Positions 43,558 to 50,408 of a stretch of DNA of 64,000 nt are shown piece after piece. This DNA comes from Myxococcales bacterium. GTDB taxonomy: Bacteria; Myxococcota; UBA727; VGSZ01. Every line of letters begins with the position of its first letter. The stretch's first letter is position 1. The stretch spans positions 110,191 through 174,190 of the forward strand of contig JAHFED010000005.1 of NCBI GenBank assembly GCA_023248635.1, read 5' to 3'. A program made the position numbers and the translations under genes. The notes beneath the pieces were generated by a model. That model was not told where the DNA came from and made no database searches. It worked only from the letters and a program-made list of their open reading frames with translations.

Positions 43558-44004
43558 ATGAAACACAAAGCGCATCTCGGAGCGAGCACACAAAAGACGG
43601 TGGTGATCGAGCAGGGGTTGGTGCAGCGCTTTGTCGATGCCCTCGACCTGGGAGATCCCGTCTCTCGCGACCCTGAGGCAGCCAAAGCCGCCGGTTTGCC
43701 AGGCGTGCTCCTCCCCCACAGCGCAGCCGCTTCGCTCGGCGACTTCGGCTACGTGCTCTCCCTCCTCGAGCTCAAGCCCAAGCAGGTGCTGCACTCCAAG
43801 GAGTACGTCGCCGTCTTCGCGCCTTTGTGCGCCGGGGATGAGCTGAGCATCACCACGACGCTGCGTGACCTCTACGAGCAGCAGGTGGGCGGCAACCCCA
43901 TGGGCTTTGTGACCATCGACGTCGTCGGCTCCACCAAGAAGGGTGAGATCCGCTTCGAGGCCCAACGGGTGCTGGCCATCCGGGGCGGCTTCCCCCGTCG
44001 CTGA
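43558..44004 (+). CDS. MaoC-like hot-dog-fold protein, N-terminal type
   Basis: 148 residues. The sequence order (VVIEQGLVQRFVDALDLGDPV, GLPGVLLPHSAAASLGDFG, VLHSKEYVAVFAPLCAGDELSITTTLRDLYEQ, GFVTIDVVGSTKKGEIRFEAQRVLAIR) matches MaoC_N/FAS1-dehydratase-like hot-dog domains, which often lack the catalytic D/H pair and form a heterodimer with a catalytic MaoC partner. That partner is encoded 54 bases downstream. Probable hydratase subunit for enoyl-CoA-type substrates. Confidence 0.8.
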   Translation: MKHKAHLGASTQKTVVIEQGLVQRFVDALDLGDPVSRDPEAAKAAGLPGVLLPHSAAASLGDFGYVLSLLELKPKQVLHSKEYVAVFAPLCAGDELSITTTLRDLYEQQVGGNPMGFVTIDVVGSTKKGEIRFEAQRVLAIRGGFPRR

Positions 44005-44058
44005 CGTCGTCGGCGCCGTCTTGCTTTTGTTTTTTTTCCCTGACTCTGTGGAGGCCCC

Positions 44059-44997
44059 ATGCCTCAGCTCTACTGGGACACGATCGAGCTCGGCGACCCC
44101 GTCACCCCCCTGTCGAAGCCCGCGGTCACGCGCGTGCAGATCGCCAAGTTCGCCGGTGCCTCCCAAGACTGGAGTCCCCTGCACATCGATGACGACTTCG
44201 CCAAGAGCGCCGGCTACGGCTCGGTGTTTGCCCACGGGGCGACCTCGTTGGGCTTTGCCATTGAGGCCGTGCAGAAGTGGCTCGAGAACGGCCGCGTGCT
44301 GATGTCGACGGCGACCTTTCAAAAGCTGGTGTGGCCCGGCGACATCCTGACAGCCAAGGGCGTCGTGGTGAACCGCTACGAAAAAAACGGTGAACCCCGC
44401 GTCGACGTCGACGTTTGGGCCGAAAACCAAAACCACGACATCGTCATGAAGGGACAGGTCACTTGCCTGCTCTGGAAAAACGAAAAGGAAGGCAAGAAGA
44501 CCAAGAACGCCTTCCCCGCGGTGGCGCCAGAGACCGTCAAGGAGCGCCGCACCGCCAAGCCCGTGCCCAAAAACGACGCCGAAGCGACCCGCGCGCGCCT
44601 CGAAGCCGCCGCCGCCCAGCAACAGCAGCACGCCGTCGAGCTGAAAAAGGGCGCCCGGCCTGCGCCCCGCCCGGCCCCACCGCCGCCCGTCGCCCTGCGC
44701 CCGGCGACACCGCCCCCGGCGCCTGCCAAACCCGCCGCCAAACCCGCCGTCGCCGCCAAACCCGCCGTCGCCGTCAAACCTGCCATCGCAACCAAACCGG
44801 CGCCGGTGGCCGCCAAGCCCGCCGCCCCTGCCAAGACGGCGCCGAAGCCGCCAGCCAAGGCAGCCAAAGCCCCTCCCAAGCCGGCGAAGCCAGCCAAGTT
44901 GCCCAAGGCCAAGCCCGCGCCGAAGAAGCCGGCGGCCAAGAAGCCCGCGCCGGCGCCGAAGAAGCCCACGCCAAAGAAGCCGGCGAAGAAGAAGTAG
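44059..44997 (+). CDS. MaoC-type (R)-enoyl-CoA hydratase with histone H1-like tail
   Basis: 312 residues. Residues 1-145 form a MaoC hot-dog domain with the hydratase 2 motif in DWSPLHIDDDFAKSAGYGSVFAHG (catalytic Asp and His in the usual D-x4-H spacing). Residues from about 170 on are a Lys/Pro/Ala tail with many KPA, AKP and KK repeats, resembling eukaryotic histone H1 and the DNA-binding tails of phasins such as PhaF. Standard MaoC/PhaJ hydratases end near residue 150. The tail predicts nucleoid or storage-granule contact. Paired with the catalytically plain MaoC-like gene upstream. Confidence 0.85.
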   Translation: MPQLYWDTIELGDPVTPLSKPAVTRVQIAKFAGASQDWSPLHIDDDFAKSAGYGSVFAHGATSLGFAIEAVQKWLENGRVLMSTATFQKLVWPGDILTAKGVVVNRYEKNGEPRVDVDVWAENQNHDIVMKGQVTCLLWKNEKEGKKTKNAFPAVAPETVKERRTAKPVPKNDAEATRARLEAAAAQQQQHAVELKKGARPAPRPAPPPPVALRPATPPPAPAKPAAKPAVAAKPAVAVKPAIATKPAPVAAKPAAPAKTAPKPPAKAAKAPPKPAKPAKLPKAKPAPKKPAAKKPAPAPKKPTPKKPAKKK

Positions 44998-45029
44998 TCG
45001 TCGGCTGCCTGTTTGCGCCGTTCAATTGA

Positions 45030-45440
45030 TCAGGGTGACGATCCCAGTCGGGATGGCTCCTCGGCCAACGCTGCATCGACCGCAGCCACCAAGCTCGACG
45101 CCGGCGCCGTCTTGCTCACGACCGCAGCACAACCGGCGGCCCGGGCCACCGCCCCCACCTCCCTGCCGTCGTGCGCCGTGTAGAGAACCACCGGGATCGA
45201 GCGTGTGCGCGGATCCTTTTTGAGCAGCCGCGTCGCGGCCAGTCCGTCGAGGCGGGGCATGGCGAGGTCCATGACGATGACGTCGGGGGCGTTGGCGATG
45301 GCGCGGTCGATGGCGTCTTTGCCGTCGAAGGCCAGGTTGATGCTGAAACCTCGATCGGCGAGCGCACACGTGGCGCCTTCGACGCTCTCCAGGAAGTCGT
45401 CGACAACCAAGATCAGGTAGGGGCGAACGCCATCGGCCAC
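45030..45440 (-). CDS. Single-domain response regulator (CheY-like)
   Basis: 136 residues from a GTG at 45438-45440; the longer frame upstream overlaps the STAS-like gene. Receiver motifs: ILVVDDF (acidic pair), VIVMDLAMPRLDG (phospho-acceptor Asp), VVLYTAHDG (Thr) and VVSKTAPASS (Lys). No output domain. It may serve one of the orphan kinases in this region. About 70 bases downstream of the STAS-like gene, same strand. Confidence 0.88.
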   Translation of the reverse strand: MADGVRPYLILVVDDFLESVEGATCALADRGFSINLAFDGKDAIDRAIANAPDVIVMDLAMPRLDGLAATRLLKKDPRTRSIPVVLYTAHDGREVGAVARAAGCAAVVSKTAPASSLVAAVDAALAEEPSRLGSSP

Positions 45441-45510
45441 GAAGCACAGTAGCGACCGCCATCGACTTGAGCGGAGATTCGGCAGCCGACGACTCAGTTT
45501 GTGCGGTGGA

Positions 45511-45948
45511 TCACGAAGCGCGGGGTCCGCCCCGGACACGGCGGCGCAGCGTTTCCAGGGTGGCGACGACGACGGGTCGATGAGCAGAGGGGACACGGAG
45601 GTGCTCGAGAGCGCTGTCGACGGCGTCGGGCGCGAAGGCCCGCAGGTTGCCGCCGAGCCAGGACATCACCGTCATCACGCCACGAACCACAGGCGACGAC
45701 GTCAACACCGCCGTCGGAGGACGCAGGGCTCCTTCGAGAGCGGCGAGCCGGGCGCGTTGCTGGGTGGTGGGCGTGCCGCCGTCGCTGGCGACCAGGATCC
45801 CATAGGGACTCGAGGCCTCGGCCCGGACGTGGGCGATGTGAGCGTCCCATTCGACGTCGGTGGGCGGCCCCGCGCCAATGACGAAGATGCGCAGGTCTTC
45901 CACCCTCCGGGCGAGCATCGTTGGTGGCGTGGGAGCCGTGGGCTTCAT
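45511..45948 (-). CDS. STAS/SpoIIAA-like domain protein (tentative)
   Basis: 145 residues from ATG 45946-45948 with GAGGTCGG upstream. The beta-alpha layout (LRIFVIGAG, WDAHIAHVRAEASSPYGILVASDGG, TTQQRARLAALEG, PTAVLTSSPVVRGVMTVMSWLGGNLRAFAPDAVDSALEHL) is the same arrangement as the protein at 3230-3766. Probably an anti-anti-sigma-like or lipid-binding (SEC14-like) fold. No phosphorylatable Ser is apparent. Upstream of the response regulator gene. Confidence 0.5.
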   Translation of the reverse strand: MKPTAPTPPTMLARRVEDLRIFVIGAGPPTDVEWDAHIAHVRAEASSPYGILVASDGGTPTTQQRARLAALEGALRPPTAVLTSSPVVRGVMTVMSWLGGNLRAFAPDAVDSALEHLRVPSAHRPVVVATLETLRRRVRGGPRAS

Positions 45949-46032
45949 GGTTCCGACCTCGCAACGAGCGGCCGGCCCGTCGCAGGCGCGTTGTACCTCG
46001 GCCCTCGTCGACGCCACCAGCTCAAGTCTTCG

Positions 46033-46290
46033 TTCAAAACACGCCAGCGTCGCGACATCACCGCTTCAGGACGCGCCAGCGCCTTGAACGAGCGAAACTT
46101 CAAGGCGCCAGAGATCAAACCTCGACAAACCTCGACCTGCTCCCTGTCTGAAGCGGAGAAAGGGGGGAGTTCTTCACGCGCCAGCGTCTTGAACCATCAG
46201 AACGTCAAGACGCGCCAGCGTCGTGAACCAAGACTTCAAGACGCGCCAGCGTCTTGAACACCAAGACTTCAAGTCGTTGGCGCATGAAAA
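46033..46290. repeat. Array of six to seven palindromic repeats
   Basis: Copies occur at about 46033-46056 (degenerate), 46065-46088, 46099-46120 (degenerate), 46173-46193 (short left arm), 46204-46227, 46235-46258 (perfect) and 46268-46289 (degenerate). Consensus: a 10-base arm TTCAAGACGC, loop GCCA, and the complementary arm. The last four are 31-33 bases apart, separated by spacers such as CCATCAGAACG and CCAAGAC. No cas genes are near. The spacers are related to one another and short, so this is not a CRISPR array. The rightmost copy covers the 3' end of the ion-channel gene. Confidence 0.82.
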
Positions 46291-48842
46291 TGAGCGCTTT
46301 CGGCGATGGCGTACACGCCCCGGATGTCGGCGACGGCGAAGGTCCGTTCTGGGGCGGGCGCGAGGATGGTGCCACGGGTGGTCCACAGCGCGATGGGAAT
46401 GGCCTGGCGCGGCAGCAGAGCTTGGCAGAGCGATCGCCAGCTCACGGTCGTCGGTCCTCCGGGTGTGTTGACCCAAGGAAAGCGGACGATGTCTTGGCCC
46501 GCCTCCTCGAGCAGGCGGCTGTAGAGGTCGCTGACGCCGGGTACGAAGGCGGAGTGCACCATGAAGTAGGACTTGATGGTCTCTTTGGCGATCAGCGTGA
46601 GCCGTAGGTCGCGCTCGTCGCTGAAGCCGCATTTGCGGGGCTCGAGGTGGCGCTGGATGTAGAGCCCTTTGTCCACGGAGACGAACTCCGCCAGCAGGTG
46701 CAGGCACAGGCCTTTGGGGACCTGGTTGTCCTCGAGGAGTCGCACGAAACGCAGCACCCGCAGGGCCGTGCGAGCATCGCGATCGCCACCTGAGGGCTCG
46801 GACAAGAAGACGACGGCGTCGAAGGCGGGGAGCTCCTTCAGGCGGCCGGCGGCGAAGCGCGAGAGGTCGGGAGCGTCGTGGGTGTAGATGGTGAGCTTGC
46901 CGGCCTTCTCCAGCGGAAAGCACTGGCCGAGCTTGCCAGGCAAGGGGTCGGCGCTGTCGAAGCCGACGCCGAGGCTCTCGAGACGACGAGGAAGGGGCAG
47001 CTTCTCGTCGCCGCGCTCGGACAAGAACAGGGCGACTTCGACGTCGGCGACAAAGCGGGAGAGCTCGCGCAACAGCGAGGGCAAGGCCTCGGAGAAACCG
47101 ATGAGCGCGACCCGGCGGGGGCCCGAAGGCGGCAACGTCAACGACGACGACGTCAGCGCCACCACGCTGGGCTTCTCGCTGGGTGCGGGGCCCGGAGGAA
47201 CGCCGGCAGCGACGGCGGCGGCGAAGGCCCGCAGTGCTAGGTATCCCTCGGAGATGCCAATGAGCCCGCGCAGGGTGCGGGCCGGCACCAGCCCGCGCAC
47301 CGCTCCAAGAGCGCGCAGCTCCGGCAGCTCGACGTCGGCAGCGGGGTTGAGCCAGGGGAACAGGTCCTCCATGGGCACCACGCCGCGCGGGTTTCGCTGG
47401 ACGGCGTCTTGGCCGAGATAGACGCCGATCAGCACGACGTCGTGTTCGGCGGCCAGCTGCAAGAGATCTTCGAAGCGGAAGGGCGCGCCGCGGCTCGCGA
47501 GGCGGTCGGCCTCTTTGGGATCGACGAAGATGTGCGTGTAGATCTCGGCGCCGTCGGCGGTGAGCAGGTCGCGGTACAGGTCTTCGACGCCGGGCAAGAT
47601 CAAGTGCTGGCACAGGAACATGCCCAAGAAGCGAGGGACGTCGAGGGCGACGGTGTGCGGGCCGCCGACCTGGGAGACGATGTCGTTGGTCGCGGAGTCC
47701 TCGACCTCGACGTAGATGTGGCAGTCCGGGTTTTGGGCGCGGAGTGCGGCCAAAGAGGAGACGGAGACGGCGTCGGCTTCGTGTCCGTGGCTGCGATCCG
47801 CGAGCAAGATGGCGCGTTTGGCGTCGTGGGCGTTGACGCGGGCGAGGTCGACGGGGTCGCCTTGATCGCCCTGGCGGTAGACGACCCAGCGCATGATCGG
47901 CTCGACGAGGAAGTCCGGCGGATCGTCTTTGCGTGAGAGCAGGGCCACGCGTGGAAAAGTCCCGCGGGCGCGGGGGCGCATGTAGCGCAACCACGTGAGC
48001 AACCGTTCGGGAGCGGGGACCTGACGGTTCTTGGCGTAGATGCGCACGAACTCGCGAATGAGCTCTTCGCCGTCGTGGACGTTGCCGACGACGATGGTGT
48101 GTCCGCGGTAGTGCAGGGCCCGACGTCGTTCGGCCTTGACCACCTGTTCGACCACATTGGCGCCGACGCCGATGACGAAGGAGATCAAGAACACGCCGGT
48201 GACCGTGAGCAACAGCGACAACGCCGCCACCAGCGGGTTGACCTTCAAGGTCGTCACGAGGTTGTCCGCGCTCTCGATCTGGCGAAAGGACCACCAGAGG
48301 CGTTCGCCGAAGTCCATGCGCGCGTTGCGCGGGTCGATGTCGATGGCCAGTTGCGAAAGGATCACGGCGGAGACGAAGGAGAGCACCAGCACTGCGCCCG
48401 AGATCAGCCCGAGGGTCTGCAGCTGTTCGCGACGGGTGAGGATGGCGTAGATGTCTCTGGCGAGGTCCTTGGCGAAGCGAACCAGCAGGAGCAGCCGGGT
48501 CAGACGCAAGAGCGCGAGCCAATGCAGGTGTTGCTCAGACACCAAGCCCTCGAGCGGCAAGAAGGACACGAAGGCGATGGCGTCGGCGAGGGCGAAGGCC
48601 ACGGCCAGGCGCGAGGTCTCTCGGTGCCCACGCCACCACATCGCAGCGCGGGCGTAGAGCTCCACGCCGAAGGCCAAGACGAAGAGCGGACGCAGCTGCA
48701 TGTCGGCGGCGCCCAAGGGCAGGAGCGAGACGATGACGAGGATGGCGAGGAAGAGCCGGATGAAGCGCGACTCAAAGAGCTCAAAAAGCCGGACCGCAAA
48801 AGGCCGGCGGTCGTCATCGTCGTCGGAGGCTTCGATCTGCAC
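46269..48842 (-). CDS. CASTOR/POLLUX-like ion channel with RCK-type domains
   Basis: 857 residues from a GTG at 48840-48842. Hydrophobic helices lie at about 28-46, 50-66, 80-97, 143-165 and 203-230. A short pore-like stretch (WWSFRQIESADNLVTT, 183-198) lacks the potassium filter TVGYG and is closer to CASTOR/POLLUX type. Two regulatory nucleotide-binding-like folds follow (HTIVVGNVHDGEELIREF near 248, RRVALIGFSEALPSLLREL near 605). Likely a ligand-gated cation channel at the inner membrane. The gene's stop codon lies within the palindromic repeat array. Second strand neighbours are unrelated. Confidence 0.82.
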   Translation of the reverse strand: MQIEASDDDDDRRPFAVRLFELFESRFIRLFLAILVIVSLLPLGAADMQLRPLFVLAFGVELYARAAMWWRGHRETSRLAVAFALADAIAFVSFLPLEGLVSEQHLHWLALLRLTRLLLLVRFAKDLARDIYAILTRREQLQTLGLISGAVLVLSFVSAVILSQLAIDIDPRNARMDFGERLWWSFRQIESADNLVTTLKVNPLVAALSLLLTVTGVFLISFVIGVGANVVEQVVKAERRRALHYRGHTIVVGNVHDGEELIREFVRIYAKNRQVPAPERLLTWLRYMRPRARGTFPRVALLSRKDDPPDFLVEPIMRWVVYRQGDQGDPVDLARVNAHDAKRAILLADRSHGHEADAVSVSSLAALRAQNPDCHIYVEVEDSATNDIVSQVGGPHTVALDVPRFLGMFLCQHLILPGVEDLYRDLLTADGAEIYTHIFVDPKEADRLASRGAPFRFEDLLQLAAEHDVVLIGVYLGQDAVQRNPRGVVPMEDLFPWLNPAADVELPELRALGAVRGLVPARTLRGLIGISEGYLALRAFAAAVAAGVPPGPAPSEKPSVVALTSSSLTLPPSGPRRVALIGFSEALPSLLRELSRFVADVEVALFLSERGDEKLPLPRRLESLGVGFDSADPLPGKLGQCFPLEKAGKLTIYTHDAPDLSRFAAGRLKELPAFDAVVFLSEPSGGDRDARTALRVLRFVRLLEDNQVPKGLCLHLLAEFVSVDKGLYIQRHLEPRKCGFSDERDLRLTLIAKETIKSYFMVHSAFVPGVSDLYSRLLEEAGQDIVRFPWVNTPGGPTTVSWRSLCQALLPRQAIPIALWTTRGTILAPAPERTFAVADIRGVYAIAESAHFHAPTT

Positions 48843-49021
48843 TGGCGGGCATCATCGCCGCCTCGCCTGCGATCCGGGTAGTTCTTTGCCCTCGGCTGGC
48901 CTGGCGCTCGACCTTCCGCCTTCGCCGACGCCAGACCGCTGTGTCTCAAGATCGGCACACGCTGGTGACGAGCGGATACTTCGGCCAACCTGCTGGAACG
49001 CGATTCTTGGGGAGGTGGCTC

Positions 49022-49615
49022 ATGCGAGCACGTGCATTCTCGGCCGTCGAGCTGGTGGTCGTGATCGTGGTGATCACCATCGGCGGATCCCTCGCCGTCA
49101 TGGCCATGTCCGACCAGGTCAGCACGGCACGGGCGCGCTCCGATGAGCTCGGCCTCGTCATGCGCCTCAAGACCGAACGCAACGCCGCCCGTGAGCGCCT
49201 CCACCCCCTTGGCATCAGCAAGGGGGCCGAAGGCAGCGTGCGCTTCCACGACGTCACGATCACGAGGAGCGAAGACGCCGAGGCGCGGACGTGCACCTTG
49301 GGCGATGTGATTCGCACGGCGCATTTCTCCGACGCCACCATCGCAACCGAAGCGGCAGCCCCGGCTCACTTCAGTCTCGCCGGCGTGGTGTCGGGCGGCG
49401 CGGGTCCGCTGTGCATCGACGAAAACGGGCGCCCGGTGGGCGACTTCAATCTGAAGATCGAGGCCTCCGACGGGAGGAAGACCGACGTCACCCTCACCAA
49501 GATGGGACTGTTGAAGTCCAAGCTCCTCGACGGCGTCGACATCGACGTCGCCAATGTGAGCGAAGCGCAGGTCTTCGTGGGCGAAGTGGCAGCAGACGTT
49601 CCCGTTGCGGACTGA
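49022..49615 (+). CDS. FimT/GspH-type prepilin (operon 2, copy 1)
   Basis: 197 residues from ATG 49022 with GGAGGTGG upstream. Leader MRARA, then FSAVELVVVIVVITIGGSLAV: a prepilin helix with Glu at +5 and Ala instead of Gly at -1. The next block RARSDELGLVMRLKTERNAARERLHPLGI is shared nearly residue for residue with the next gene, so the two are tandem paralogues. The mature domain has two Cys (TCTLGDV, GGAGPLCIDENG), probably a disulfide. Opens the rightward minor-pilin operon. Confidence 0.85.
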   Translation: MRARAFSAVELVVVIVVITIGGSLAVMAMSDQVSTARARSDELGLVMRLKTERNAARERLHPLGISKGAEGSVRFHDVTITRSEDAEARTCTLGDVIRTAHFSDATIATEAAAPAHFSLAGVVSGGAGPLCIDENGRPVGDFNLKIEASDGRKTDVTLTKMGLLKSKLLDGVDIDVANVSEAQVFVGEVAADVPVAD

Positions 49616-49733
49616 AGCAGACAAGACGAGGGCGCGGGGTGACGACGACCGGCGGCTGTCTCAGAATCGCTAGGGCTGGCGACGCATGATTTCTTCGGCG
49701 ACGATGGCACCCCCGACTGTTCCGAGGTGGGAC

Positions 49734-50408
49734 ATGAGAATGCGCGGATATACGGCCGTTGAGCTCGTTGTCGTGATCACCGTGATCACGATCGGCGGAA
49801 CGGTCGCCGTCACGGCCATGTCCAACCAGGTCGAGGTGAGCCGCGCGCGCTCTGACGAGCTTGGCCTGGTCATGCGCGTGAAGACCGAGCGCAATGCTGC
49901 CCGGGAGCGCATGCGGCCCTTGGGGCTCGACAAGGGGCCCGATGGCAGCGTGAGGTTCCACGACGTCGAGATCACCGGCGTTGGCGACGAGCGCACCTGC
50001 CACCTGCAAGGCGTGAAAAAGTCCGTTCGCTTCGCCAACGCAACGATCGGCGACGTGCTGAGCCCCGGCCCCAGTCTGGCCGCCGCGCTTCAGACGAGCG
50101 GGGCTGGTCCCCTGTGCATCGACGAGGACGGCCGGCCGATCGGGGAGTTCAACCTGAGAATCGAGGCCTCCGACGGGAAGAGGACCGATCTCTCCATCAC
50201 CAAGCTGGGCCTGTTGAAGTCGAAGCTCTTGTACGGCGTCGAGGTCGATGACGACCACGGCAATCACGACAACCACGGCGACGGCAATCACGACGACGAC
50301 GGCAACAACGGCGACGGCAACAACGGCAACCACGGCGACGGCAACAACGGCAACCACGGCGACGGCAACCACGGCAGCGGAAACAACGGCAACCACGGCG
50401 GGCGATGA
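49734..50408 (+). CDS. FimT/GspH-type prepilin with Asn/Gly/His repeat tail (operon 2, copy 2)
   Basis: 224 residues from ATG 49734 (GAGGTGG upstream). Leader MRMRG, then YTAVELVVVITVITIGGTVAV, with canonical Gly at -1 and Glu at +5. The mature part mirrors the preceding paralogue (CHLQG, GAGPLCIDEDGRPIGEFNLRIEASDGKRTDLSITKLGLLKSKLL). After that comes a tail of about 50 residues of repeated DGNNGNHG/NHGDG units, possibly metal-binding or a flexible surface extension. The stop overlaps the kinase start (ATGA). Confidence 0.85.
   Translation: MRMRGYTAVELVVVITVITIGGTVAVTAMSNQVEVSRARSDELGLVMRVKTERNAARERMRPLGLDKGPDGSVRFHDVEITGVGDERTCHLQGVKKSVRFANATIGDVLSPGPSLAAALQTSGAGPLCIDEDGRPIGEFNLRIEASDGKRTDLSITKLGLLKSKLLYGVEVDDDHGNHDNHGDGNHDDDGNNGDGNNGNHGDGNNGNHGDGNHGSGNNGNHGGR
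50250..50402 (+). repeat. Short tandem repeats in the prepilin tail
   Basis: Repeats of 9-24 bases built from ggcaac, cacggc and gacggc triplet pairs encode Gly-Asn-His-Asp. Array length is expected to vary between strains. Confidence 0.75.

Noticed and set aside
43080..43591. Leftward ORF through the gap between arfB and the hydratase genes
   Set aside because: No recognisable protein features, poor codon character and it continues antisense into arfB.
44415..45029. Plus-strand 204-codon ORF over the hydratase tail
   Set aside because: Shadow frame of the Lys/Pro/Ala repeat; no start signals and Arg/Gln-rich product.
46033..46290. Possible CRISPR array
   Set aside because: Units are hairpins with 7-11 base related spacers, copies vary, and no cas genes are present.
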